A stretch of 64,000 bases of DNA from Chitinophaga pinensis (GCA_902167325.1 LR632930.1:4898001-4962000); one strand, 5' to 3'. Counted from the stretch's first letter, positions 27,177 to 34,364 are shown. Numbers and translations are program-made. Notes: generated by a model not told the origin, from the letters alone.

Positions 27177-27395
27177 TTACCCTTTCACTAAAGCTGCCCC
27201 CTTCTTCGCCAGCCTTTTACCTATGGCTATAATTGCATCTTTTTCCGCTTCTGTAAACTGCCCGCCAACTTTAACCTTCCGGTAATAAGTAGCTTCACTC
27301 CATCCACAGGCCTGGCAAACCTCCTTCTTAAAGATGGAAGGAGCATCATGAAAGTATGCGTGCAGGTTTAGGAAGAAAACTGAGTTATTATTCAT
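27177..27395 (-). CDS. Small putative DNA-binding regulator
   Basis: This 72-residue protein has a helix-turn-helix-like centre (KKEVCQACGWSEATYYRKVKVG) and a C-terminal helix (TEAEKDAIIAIGKRLAKKG). It is not assigned to a named family. It is divergent from an XRE-type regulator across a 195-bp region with two inverted repeats, a common arrangement at the edge of accessory DNA. Confidence 0.55.
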   Translation of the reverse strand: MNNNSVFFLNLHAYFHDAPSIFKKEVCQACGWSEATYYRKVKVGGQFTEAEKDAIIAIGKRLAKKGAALVKG

Positions 27396-27413
27396 TGTAC
27401 TGGCGTTTTAAGT

Positions 27414-27542
27414 GTGAAAAACAACTTCACTCCTGCCGACAGACGGGGCACGCATCTATCCGGATTACATGAAATCTGTAATTATTCGGTCACACAACGA
27501 ATATACGAAGATTATCCATTTTGATGCAATAGTTTGCGTCAA
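27414..27542. promoter_or_regulatory. Inverted repeats between divergent small regulators
   Basis: TTGATGCAA-TAGT-TTGCGTCAA at 27521-27542 is a 22-bp inverted repeat with one mismatch, 49 bp before the XRE gene. GTGAA-N7-TTCAC at 27414-27430 lies 19 bp upstream of the minus-strand gene. Either could be the operator of one of the two regulators. Confidence 0.4.
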
Positions 27543-27590
27543 TATTATAAAATAATTCTCACAACTTTCGGGGTTTAAACTGCGGACAGC

Positions 27591-27911
27591 ATGAAATCCC
27601 TTGAACAGGACGAGAAAACAGCGATAAAGATGAAATTTGCCACCGGCTTACACAAAGCTTTTAAAGCCAGCGGCCTGAAGAGCATGAGAAAGGTGGCTGG
27701 TCTTGCCGGAATGGAGCCTTCTCACCTGCAGCGGATAGCTACCGGAAAACTAGATGTGACGTTGACAACCAATGTAGCTATCGCCACAGCGTTTGGACTC
27801 ACTTATGCTGAGTTTGCTAAATACTATGACGATGTTTCTCCCAAAGATATTAAGGAATACCTTGAGCTGCTGGAATCTCAAAAGAGGAAAGGAGCTGATG
27901 AAAAGGAGTAA
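27591..27911 (+). CDS. XRE-type helix-turn-helix regulator
   Basis: This 106-residue protein has a Cro/C1-like HTH at about residues 14-75 (FATGLHKAFKASGLKSMRKVAGLAGMEP in part, then SHLQRIATGKLDVTLTTN and AIATAFGLTYAEFAKYY). The C-terminus is a charged helix (KEYLELLESQKRKGADEKE). It stands at the left border of the defence genes, convergent with ptuB, and may regulate itself or the divergent gene. Confidence 0.75.
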   Translation: MKSLEQDEKTAIKMKFATGLHKAFKASGLKSMRKVAGLAGMEPSHLQRIATGKLDVTLTTNVAIATAFGLTYAEFAKYYDDVSPKDIKEYLELLESQKRKGADEKE

Positions 27912-27946
27912 CTGTTTTAAAAGTAATAAGTCTTAAGATTTACTAA

Positions 27947-28633
27947 CTAATTCACGCCAATTTTTCCAGCGATATAGTTTAGCAAGAATTGCCTGTATGG
28001 TATTTTTTTATTCTTTAAAATATGCTCAAACTGTACTTTCCAAAATATGCCTTTTTGCCCTTTAGGGCAGGCTATATAAGCGCTTAATAATCCTGCCAGC
28101 ATATCCTTTGCGCGATTTTGCCGAAGTAAGGAATGATTTAGGTTCAAGACTTCGATAAATGCCTGTGCCTGATACCAATTGCTTAATGTAGTATTGGTAT
28201 TAGCTTCAATAGAACCATCGGACTTTGATTTGAAATACGTATTTCCTTTTTTATCTGTGACATCAGAGTCCGCGAAAAATATAAATGGTGTAATTACCCG
28301 ACTCCCTTTTTCCTTATCACAATGATCCTTACCTGTTTCAGGATCTTTAACAGGCTTTTTGCAAACTGCCACAAGATTTTGATAATCAGTACTTAAACTC
28401 ACATTAAGCTCTTTCGGTACTACATGTTCAATAGATGAGCCGTCAAGAGAAATTCCCTGCCCACAATAAGCACAACAACCATTTTGCTCATTAATAAGAA
28501 AATGTTTCGCTGCACGTAAATGATGTAAATCACTGTAATCACTTGCGTAATCGTAAGTTCTTCTATTTGTAGTAGTGGTAAACCAATAATCCCAATCTGC
28601 CGGCTGAGTTACCAGCTTCTTAATGAACTGCAT
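27947..28633 (-). CDS. ptuB: HNH endonuclease, PtuB-like subunit of a Septu-type defence system
   Basis: From ATG 28633 this is a 228-residue protein; an ATG 24 bp further up is also in frame. The HNH/zinc fold shows C54-A-Y-C57, H70 (SSIEHVVPK), N86 (DYQNLVAV), C91 and H104-C105-D-K-E-K-G. This pattern (CxxC, EHxxP, NL, C-HKKG-type end) is that of the PtuB/TIGR02646-like HNH nucleases that pair with a RecF-like ATPase. In Septu systems the pair cleaves nucleic acid upon phage infection. The start overlaps the end of the extended ptuA frame, implying translational coupling in an intact ancestor. No reverse transcriptase is present, so this is not an Ec78-type retron. Confidence 0.78.
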   Translation of the reverse strand: MQFIKKLVTQPADWDYWFTTTTNRRTYDYASDYSDLHHLRAAKHFLINEQNGCCAYCGQGISLDGSSIEHVVPKELNVSLSTDYQNLVAVCKKPVKDPETGKDHCDKEKGSRVITPFIFFADSDVTDKKGNTYFKSKSDGSIEANTNTTLSNWYQAQAFIEVLNLNHSLLRQNRAKDMLAGLLSAYIACPKGQKGIFWKVQFEHILKNKKIPYRQFLLNYIAGKIGVN

Positions 28634-28745
28634 TATTCTCGTCGTTTTCGAATTCATTCATTGCAATCAAAGCAAATGCCTTCTGGATGTCAGAATCCTC
28701 CTGACCCAATTGGTTCACCAAACTGGTTAACAAAGCATCATACTC
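28620..28745 (-). pseudogene. Orphaned 3' end of ptuA beyond an in-frame amber codon
   Basis: After the TAG at 28746-28748 the same frame stays open for 41 codons to TAA at 28620-28622. The translation starts EYDALLTSLVNQLGQEDSD and then gives a helix-rich, charged ending. This resembles the usual C-terminal helices of RecF-like ATPases of this kind (..L...LG.DDP.I.KA..L). It overlaps the ptuB start by 14 bp. It has no good start of its own: the only ATG in frame would leave 13 residues. Confidence 0.7.
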
Positions 28746-29927
28746 CTACTTCTTATTATCATCGATAAGCCGGAACAATTTATCCAACTTTTGCCGGGTA
28801 GGTACATGCCTGTCTGTAGCCCCCAGAATATTTCTAAGAATACTGTTTACTTCTTTCCCGAAATAATCATTTTCGTGTCTGTGAATTTCATTATTTCCAA
28901 TAACATATAAAGTTCCATTATCAAAATTTGCTACAACAGTAGGACTATGTGTAGTAATGAAAAACTGGACATTTGGGAAAAATCTTTGAAGCAGACTAAT
29001 CGCCTTTGCCTGCCATTTAGGATGAAGGTGAAGGTCTATCTCATCGATTGTAACAACACCCTTTACCTGATCAGAAACTTCATCTAATGTCAGCCATGGA
29101 TTCAGTTGAGAAGCTCTCCAAATAATATCGAAGACTAAATAAATTAAATTTCTAAACCCATCAGAATAATAACTAAGGGGCAAATCGTGCGCATCATCAT
29201 ATCGTATAAAAATTTCATTATCGAAGTCCGGATCAGGGTAAATTCTCAATTTATTATCCTTAGGCATATCCATTCCAAAAATCAGCGCTTCCCGAATTGC
29301 CATTTCAACGTTTGACAAAATCAAATCTACATCTTCAATATCATTTGCAAATTTAGAAGCGCGGCGAATTACTGCATTACTCAACCAATCTACCAAAACC
29401 TGTTTAATAGCTGATTCTCTTAGGCAAAATAGATATCCATTTTGTCTTCCAAGTGAAGCATCATATTTCTGCCGTTCCGAAACATATGAATCTTTAAATA
29501 AACGTTGCGTCGAATAATAAGCAATTAATGGTGCGATATGACGATCTTCCAGATCGAAGAAATACTTATTGAAATAAACAGCCCCTATTGCAGATACTGG
29601 AGCAGCACCTTTTGTATCAGTCGTTTTAGTGCGGGTACGAAAAGTACGCGTCCATCCCCCCAGTTCAACTTCAGAAGATTCCGCACTTACTACTACTTCA
29701 GGCTGCCTTATCTTATCCACTATCCTCACTTCACTTAATTGAATTGGCCTTGACATTCTAGTGCCTTGTGAACCAAAAAAAGCTCCTAATGCAACATTTA
29801 TAGCTTCAAGAATTGAAGTTTTACCGCTACCGTTAGTGCCAACAAATAAGTTAACTCCTGGATTGAAGTCAATAGACAAATTAGAAAATTTCTTAAAGTC
29901 GGTAACCGATAAATGATCAATCTTCAT
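28746..29927 (-). CDS. ptuA: RecF/SMC-like AAA ATPase, PtuA-like subunit of a Septu-type system (apparently truncated by an amber codon)
   Basis: This 393-residue ATPase has Walker A G30-T-N-G-S-G-K-T37, an ABC-type signature region (LSYYSDGFRNLI, 251-262), Walker B VVTIDEIDLHLHPKW with D295/E296, and the H-loop H327 (FFITTHSPTVV). The order and the adjacent HNH nuclease match PtuA of Septu. The frame ends at TAG just after LFRLIDDNKK, and 41 codons of matching C-terminal sequence follow before the next stop; the intact protein would be 435 residues. The lost helices may matter for assembly, so the system could be inactive, or the amber may be read through. A perfect palindrome lies 27 bp upstream of the start. 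The gene is AT-rich compared with the flanks. Confidence 0.8.
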   Translation of the reverse strand: MKIDHLSVTDFKKFSNLSIDFNPGVNLFVGTNGSGKTSILEAINVALGAFFGSQGTRMSRPIQLSEVRIVDKIRQPEVVVSAESSEVELGGWTRTFRTRTKTTDTKGAAPVSAIGAVYFNKYFFDLEDRHIAPLIAYYSTQRLFKDSYVSERQKYDASLGRQNGYLFCLRESAIKQVLVDWLSNAVIRRASKFANDIEDVDLILSNVEMAIREALIFGMDMPKDNKLRIYPDPDFDNEIFIRYDDAHDLPLSYYSDGFRNLIYLVFDIIWRASQLNPWLTLDEVSDQVKGVVTIDEIDLHLHPKWQAKAISLLQRFFPNVQFFITTHSPTVVANFDNGTLYVIGNNEIHRHENDYFGKEVNSILRNILGATDRHVPTRQKLDKLFRLIDDNKK

Positions 29928-29953
29928 ATTTGTAAACCACTTTTATGAAAATC

Positions 29954-29974
29954 AATCTGTTAATACAACAGATT
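29954..29974. promoter_or_regulatory. Crp-like palindrome upstream of ptuA
   Basis: AATCTGTT-AATAC-AACAGATT is a perfect inverted repeat with 8-bp arms and a 5-bp spacer. Its size and symmetry suit a Crp/Fnr-family dimer, and four Crp-like genes lie directly upstream on the same strand. No functional evidence is available. Confidence 0.5.
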
Positions 29975-30069
29975 AATATTAAAATTGTATATCAAATGCA
30001 ATGCTAATTTACCTACAAAACGAGGATTAAATTAAATTCATACAAATCAATATTAATCAGATTGCGTTT

Positions 30070-30765
30070 CTAATTCCAACTCCTAACCACATTACGAATC
30101 GCCCAAATATCGTACTCATCCAATCCCAGATGCATTGCCAATTCAGTAGCCGGAAGCCGTGAAGTGAATGTTGGGTTCTCTGTGTACATTCTATTATATT
30201 TCTCCTCTGCACTCAATCTCCACAACTCTTTCCTCTTATGTAACTTTATCATCGACAATCTCGCTGCCTTTACTAATATCATCATAACCTCATGGTACTT
30301 TTTCTTCAGTAAATCCACCTCTTGCATATTAATAAATATGCAATCTGAATCTTCCAGTGCAACAATATCCAAATCACTCTTAATGAACATAAAAAATTCC
30401 TCTTCGCACATTAAACTATTCGATTCCCCCATGAAGAATGGCACATCGTCAATCTTACGATACTGTGTTCTGGCTGCAATTAATCCTTTAACAGTCACTA
30501 TATGAATGCATTCTTTCTTCTTGTAAAGATTCATCAGCGCTCCCTTCTTCAGGCGAAGGACGATACAATGTTTCCGGAATTCTTCTTTGAATTCACAGGA
30601 CAAATCAAAGTCCTGCTGATCTTTCTCCAACAATTTATTTCCAAAACATAAATCACGATTCAGGTTCAGATACTTCAAAAATAATTCTCCAAACATTATA
30701 TCCTGTTCCGCTAAAGACAACTCCTCAATCTCTCCTTTCTTAACGAGATGTTTCCATGATTCCAT
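30070..30765 (-). CDS. Crp/Fnr-like protein, divergent paralogue (fourth of four)
   Basis: This 231-residue protein shares the start MESWKHL and the overall plan of the three upstream genes. A cyclic-nucleotide-binding-like beta barrel (LRLKKGALMNLYKKKECIHIVTVKGLIAA, FFMGESNSLMCEEEFFMF, VALEDSDCIFI) is followed by a long helix and a C-terminal HTH-like segment (RLPATELAMHLGLDEYDIWAIRNVV). The ligand pocket lacks the GE..RA signature of true cAMP binders. It is the most divergent copy and contains an insertion (FGNKLLEKDQQDFDL) in the N-terminal part. It lies 21 bp after the preceding copy and 142 bp before ptuA. Confidence 0.72.
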   Translation of the reverse strand: MESWKHLVKKGEIEELSLAEQDIMFGELFLKYLNLNRDLCFGNKLLEKDQQDFDLSCEFKEEFRKHCIVLRLKKGALMNLYKKKECIHIVTVKGLIAARTQYRKIDDVPFFMGESNSLMCEEEFFMFIKSDLDIVALEDSDCIFINMQEVDLLKKKYHEVMMILVKAARLSMIKLHKRKELWRLSAEEKYNRMYTENPTFTSRLPATELAMHLGLDEYDIWAIRNVVRSWN

Positions 30766-30786
30766 GATGTGTTATATTTAAATGCA

Positions 30787-31446
30787 TTAATTACTATGCC
30801 AACCTATCAGTTTATTCAGCTTACGAAGCTGTGTGACGACTTTTTTATCAACCCTCAGATGCTTAGCCAACTCCTCATCGGGCAAGCTGCTGATCAGGTC
30901 AGGATTCTCCTCATAAATGTATTGATATCGATCTATGGGAGGTAAATACCAATAAAACGACTGGTGCTTCTGAGTCCGCAAATTATTATACATTTCTTCA
31001 TTCACTATTCGCCCAAAACCCCTATAGCAACCAACTAACATCTCCCTTATATCATTGGGCAGCATAATACAATCAGACAATTCCAAAGCTACCAATTGAT
31101 ATTTGTATTGCATTTTCATGTAAAAGCTTCTCTCCATTACACTACTATTCTGACCACCCATAAACCACATAACCCGCTCCTTCACCCCTGTATTATCTCG
31201 GGCTGCAATAAGCCCTCTGACTGCTACGATACTATGCTGATTTCCTTTCTCATAGCTATTAATTTCAGCCCCTTTCTGAAAACGGACCACCTCGCAACTC
31301 TTCCGAAAGTCTGCAAAAAATGCATCTGACATTTCCGGACAATGCTTACGGTACTCAATCGATATTTTATCAAACATTTGCTGTTGCACTTTCATGGGAG
31401 TTACAGATGCTTCTCCCCTTTCAATTAAATGTTTCCATGATTCCAT
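30787..31446 (-). CDS. Crp/Fnr-like protein, tandem copy (third of four)
   Basis: This 219-residue protein is a close paralogue of the next gene: same length, same start plan (WKHLIE.GEAS.TP), same MSDAFFADFR, VALE.SDCIMLP and LPDEE.AKH segments, and identical IGWHSN end. Barrel motifs include VVRFQKGAEINSYE and MWFMGGQNSSVMERSFY. The C-terminal helix-turn-helix is SSLPDEELAKHLRVDKKVVTQ in part. The repeat unit with its flanking sequence is 681 bp, so recent tandem duplication is likely. The cNMP pocket residues are not conserved. Confidence 0.75.
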   Translation of the reverse strand: MESWKHLIERGEASVTPMKVQQQMFDKISIEYRKHCPEMSDAFFADFRKSCEVVRFQKGAEINSYEKGNQHSIVAVRGLIAARDNTGVKERVMWFMGGQNSSVMERSFYMKMQYKYQLVALELSDCIMLPNDIREMLVGCYRGFGRIVNEEMYNNLRTQKHQSFYWYLPPIDRYQYIYEENPDLISSLPDEELAKHLRVDKKVVTQLRKLNKLIGWHSN

Positions 31447-31467
31447 GATCTGTTATGTTTAAATACA

Positions 31468-32127
31468 TTAATTACTATGCCAACCAATCTGTTCATTCAG
31501 ATTACGAAGCTGTGTGACTACATCTGTGTCAACCCCAATATGCTTAGCCACTTCTTCATCGGGTAAACTGCTTATTACATGAGGATTCTCGTTATAAATT
31601 TTTTGGTAACGATTGATAGGAGGCAAATGCCCCCATGAATGCCGATCGTCCTGCGTTATTACATTCTTAATAACTTCCTTATGTACAATGGGCTTAAATT
31701 CCTGATACCGAACGGATAACATTTCTTCCGTTTCATATGGCAACATGATACAATCGGATGTTTCTAATGCTACCAATTGATAGCTATTGCGCAATCTTAT
31801 GAAAAAACTTTCCTCCATTACGGAACTATCATGCCCACCCATGAACCAAATCACACGCTCCCTTTCATGTTTAACATCCCTGGCTACAATAAGCCCTTTT
31901 ACAGCGACAATTAAATGCTGATTTGCCTCTTCATAGCCACTAATTTCAGCTCCCTTGTTAAAACGGACTACCTCACAACGCTGTCGAAAATCTGCAAAAA
32001 ATGCATCTGACATTTCCGGATAATGCTTTCGGTACTCAGCATACACTTTATCAAACATTTGTTGCTGCACTTCGATGGGAGTTATTGACGCCTCCCCTTT
32101 TTCGATAAGATGTTTCCAAAAACTCAT
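31468..32127 (-). CDS. Crp/Fnr-like protein, tandem copy (second of four)
   Basis: This 219-residue protein is the sister of the 30787-31446 gene, and the 21-bp spacers after both copies are also alike (TTAATTACTATGCC). It has the barrel segment VVRFNKGAEISGYE, the WFMGGHDSSVMEESFF turn and the HTH-like SLPDEEVAKHIGVDTDVVTQ. The HTH sequence differs from its sister mainly in the recognition helix (VDTDVVTQLRNLN against VDKKVVTQLRKLN). That suggests different DNA targets or loss of constraint. Confidence 0.75.
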   Translation of the reverse strand: MSFWKHLIEKGEASITPIEVQQQMFDKVYAEYRKHYPEMSDAFFADFRQRCEVVRFNKGAEISGYEEANQHLIVAVKGLIVARDVKHERERVIWFMGGHDSSVMEESFFIRLRNSYQLVALETSDCIMLPYETEEMLSVRYQEFKPIVHKEVIKNVITQDDRHSWGHLPPINRYQKIYNENPHVISSLPDEEVAKHIGVDTDVVTQLRNLNEQIGWHSN

Positions 32128-32195
32128 TACGATTGATTTTTAGGTTTAATAAATACTCCGATTCAATTGTACATTTTCTATTTAAAATCTTGCTT

Positions 32196-32885
32196 TTACA
32201 CTCCTCCGAATAATTTAAAGAAGCTGATGATACTCATTACTTTGTTCCAGAAGATCGAACCTTTATTGCGGCTTAATGTAGACTTATTAACTCCCAGATA
32301 AGAGGCCAAGATTGCATCAGAAACCCGGTTCATAAATTTGGGATATTCCTCAAACAATAATTTACAACGGGCTTTTGCACGAAGTCCCAGCCATCCATTC
32401 CTGTCTTCAGACTCAACGTAGTACTTCTCTGTCATTAACCGGCCAACAACATTAAACTCTAAATACTTGTCGTAAATAAATTGCAGATCATCATTGTGCA
32501 ACGCTATACAATCCATATCCTCCATAGCTACCAGCCGGCCTTTGCTCGGGGTCTGGGCATAGAAACTCCTCACTGAGATCACCACGTCTCCTTCTCCCAT
32601 AAACCAACATGTTTGCTCCCTGCGTCCCCTCTTTAAAATTAAACGTACTAACCCTGTAGTTGCAAAAAGGACATGCTGGCATACCTCTCCATAGTCTACA
32701 ATAATTGCGTCTTTCTTAAAACGGACAAACTCACACCGCTTCCATAATTCTTTTACCACCTTCTCAGAAAGTTTCGGGCGCAATTTTCGGAACTCCACTA
32801 TCATTGCATTAAACATTGCTAATGCCAGATCTTCTGGCAATGGCAAAACCATACCTTCCATGGCTAAGCGATTCCATGATTTCAT
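32196..32885 (-). CDS. Crp/Fnr family transcriptional regulator-like protein (first of four)
   Basis: This 229-residue protein is the copy closest to typical Bacteroidota Crp-like regulators: FVRFKKDAIIVDYGEVCQHVLFATTGLVRL, CWFMGEGDVVISVRSFY, VAMEDMDCIALH, and the winged HTH VSDAILASYLGVNKSTLSRNKG. These regulators usually do not bind cAMP. It is first in the likely transcript of four Crp-like genes followed by ptuA and ptuB. A palindrome at 32904-32919 lies 18 bp upstream of its start. Confidence 0.78.
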   Translation of the reverse strand: MKSWNRLAMEGMVLPLPEDLALAMFNAMIVEFRKLRPKLSEKVVKELWKRCEFVRFKKDAIIVDYGEVCQHVLFATTGLVRLILKRGRREQTCWFMGEGDVVISVRSFYAQTPSKGRLVAMEDMDCIALHNDDLQFIYDKYLEFNVVGRLMTEKYYVESEDRNGWLGLRAKARCKLLFEEYPKFMNRVSDAILASYLGVNKSTLSRNKGSIFWNKVMSIISFFKLFGGV

Positions 32886-33074
32886 GCTATTATTGATTTA
32901 GGGTTAGTTGGTCAACTAAGGAAATACTTCAGGATAAATTGGGAGCATATTATTTGCCTACCATAACATAACTGATAATAAAAAGTTCAAAATGAAACTC
33001 GTATTTGCATAAACACATACTAGTTAGTATCATAACCTGTAACCTGGTCATCACCCAATCAAAAAAGTACTATA
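32886..33074. promoter_or_regulatory. Upstream region of the Crp-like cluster, with palindrome
   Basis: TTAGTTG-GT-CAACTAA at 32904-32919 is an inverted repeat with 7-bp arms directly upstream of the first Crp-like gene, a good place for autoregulation. The rest of the stretch is AT-rich with no gene seen. Confidence 0.4.
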
Positions 33075-33172
33075 AAGGCCGTGGAAGGCAGTGTAGAGGC
33101 AGTCTACCCTTAGTGTAACAGACGTCTAAAGGCAGTGAGAAGGCAGTCCGGAGGCTGTAACAAGGCAGTCAA
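33075..33172. repeat. Array of nine 11-bp direct repeats
   Basis: Nine consecutive units of consensus RAGGCAGTSNA begin at 33075 (10 bp), 33085, 33096, 33107, 33118, 33129, 33140, 33151 and 33162. Units 4 and 5 are degenerate but keep the AGTGTA or GTCTA ends in register. Eleven bp is about one helical turn and not a multiple of three, so a coding origin is unlikely. The array ends 19 bp before the stop codon of the small HTH gene. Confidence 0.75.
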
Positions 33173-33190
33173 GAAGTAGGAATCGCCACC

Positions 33191-33397
33191 TTACATCTCA
33201 AAAAACTGCCTGATTTCGTCTTCCGTTATTCCAGCAAACCTGCAAAACTCAGCCACAGTAACATACTGCTCTTCTTCCTTGCTTAGTTTCCCCCTTAGTC
33301 TTGCCATCAACCTCCTGGCAGTTCGTGACGATATACCGAGGATACGCTGAATATCCGCAGTAGAAACAACTCTCCTTAAAAGTGAATTCTTTCTCAT
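33191..33397 (-). CDS. Small helix-turn-helix protein
   Basis: From ATG 33397 this is a 68-residue protein with a MarR/excisionase-like HTH (VSTADIQRILGISSRTARRLM) and a second helical part (YVTVAEFCRFAGITEDEIRQFFEM). A start at 33463 is possible but would translate a run of CGGCCAAAA repeats, so the internal start is preferred. Proteins of this size and pattern are common in Bacteroidota accessory DNA. It lies between two short-repeat arrays and is divergent from the beta-rich protein gene, so it may bind one or both arrays. Confidence 0.65.
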   Translation of the reverse strand: MRKNSLLRRVVSTADIQRILGISSRTARRLMARLRGKLSKEEEQYVTVAEFCRFAGITEDEIRQFFEM

Positions 33398-33413
33398 TCT
33401 GATAATTTTTAAG

Positions 33414-33457
33414 CGGCCAAAAGTGCCCAAAACGGCCAATAGCGGCCAAAACGGCCA
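33414..33457. repeat. Five CGGCCAAAA-type repeats upstream of the small HTH gene
   Basis: CGGCCAA or close variants begin at 33414, 33424 (TGCCCAA), 33433, 33443 and 33452, at spacings of 10, 9, 10 and 9 bp. The array lies between the preferred HTH start and the divergent gene and is a candidate operator or iteron set. Confidence 0.6.
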
Positions 33458-33495
33458 TCTCATTTTTTTTGCTTTTCCACTCCTCCTACTTTCGA

Positions 33496-33560
33496 TTCGT
33501 AATTACGAAAACACCACGCTGATCACGTGAAAAGCTTTACTGGCACGGCTTGATAGTGCC
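33496..33560. promoter_or_regulatory. Palindrome and leader hairpin upstream of the beta-rich protein gene
   Basis: TTCGTAATTACGAA (33496-33509) is a perfect 14-bp palindrome. GGCAC (33542-33546) and GTGCC (33556-33560) form a hairpin 27 bp before the start codon. TACTTTCG at 33487-33494 is one mismatch from the -7 consensus. Confidence 0.4.
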
Positions 33561-33587
33561 AATTACAAACTTTAAAAAATCAATTTT

Positions 33588-34364
33588 ATGTCCGAAAATC
33601 AAACTGGTAGTCAAACTGGGCTCCTGCAACTGACAGGTAAAACCCAGAAAATGATGATCTACAGAAAAAAGAACGGGGAATATGCCTTCAAGAAAAAAAG
33701 CCCAGCTGTTGCTGACAGGTTTGCGAACGATCCCAACTTCGAGCAGGTAAGGCTGAATGCGCAGGATTTTGCCAAAGCCGGGAAAGCAAGCATGCTTATC
33801 AAAAGAGCCTTCCATCAGATGACTCCCCAGCGGGCGAACAAAGACCTCTTCCCCAGGCTTACCAGGCTGTGCAAGGCAATCATGAAAACCGACATGCTGC
33901 ATGAAAGGGGCCAACGCAACCTGCTGGATGGTAACACAAACCTCTTTGTTCCTTTCGACTTTACGGAGGACGGCAGCTTCAGCAACAATGTTCAGATTCC
34001 GTTTATCCACTCGGTAAACAGGGTTGCAGGCAATGCCAATATCGAATTGCCGGAGTTCATCCCTACGGAATTGATCATCGCTCCCCCTAAAGCCACGCAT
34101 TGCCGGTTGAAAATGGGCGTTGCGGTGCTGAACTTTGAAACGGTGAAGCACACCTTTTCTTTCAGTGATTCTGCCGACATCCTGCTGGATACTACCCCGG
34201 CAGCGCCGCAAACACTGACTGTATCCATTCCCGCAAACACGGCAGACCCGGTTTTCATAGCACTTTCCATCGAATACGTGGAGGAAGAAAACGGCGTTTT
34301 CTACCCCATCAACAGCGGTAAATTTAAGCTGATGCAACTGGTGGCTGTGGATGTTCCGGTGTAA
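33588..34364 (+). CDS. Conserved Bacteroidota protein of unknown function, beta-rich
   Basis: This 258-residue protein has no signal peptide. It begins with a short glycine-rich stretch (GLLQLTGKTQKMMIYRKKNGEY). A conserved helical region follows (DPNFEQVRLNAQDFAKAGKAS, then RLTRLCKAIMKTDMLHERGQRNLLDG). The C-terminal half is predominantly beta strands (TELIIAPPKATHCRLKMGVAV, TLTVSIPANTADPVFIALSIEYVEE). It resembles a family I recall from many Bacteroidota genomes with the core 'DPAFQRTRENGAEFGRAGKA', for which I know no function. It is followed 37 bp later by a small membrane protein and ends at a strong terminator. A structural role in a phage-like or surface assembly is conceivable but unproven. 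Confidence 0.7.
   Translation: MSENQTGSQTGLLQLTGKTQKMMIYRKKNGEYAFKKKSPAVADRFANDPNFEQVRLNAQDFAKAGKASMLIKRAFHQMTPQRANKDLFPRLTRLCKAIMKTDMLHERGQRNLLDGNTNLFVPFDFTEDGSFSNNVQIPFIHSVNRVAGNANIELPEFIPTELIIAPPKATHCRLKMGVAVLNFETVKHTFSFSDSADILLDTTPAAPQTLTVSIPANTADPVFIALSIEYVEEENGVFYPINSGKFKLMQLVAVDVPV

Noticed and set aside
28631..28745. Separate small gene between ptuA and ptuB
   Set aside because: The only in-frame ATG would give 13 codons. The open stretch begins directly after the ptuA amber codon and reads as its continuation.
27947..29927. Retron with PtuAB effectors
   Set aside because: There is no reverse transcriptase gene or msr/msd-like structure next to the ATPase/HNH pair, so a stand-alone Septu-type system fits better.
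33075..33172. CRISPR array
   Set aside because: Units are 11 bp, directly adjacent with no unique spacers, and no cas gene is present.
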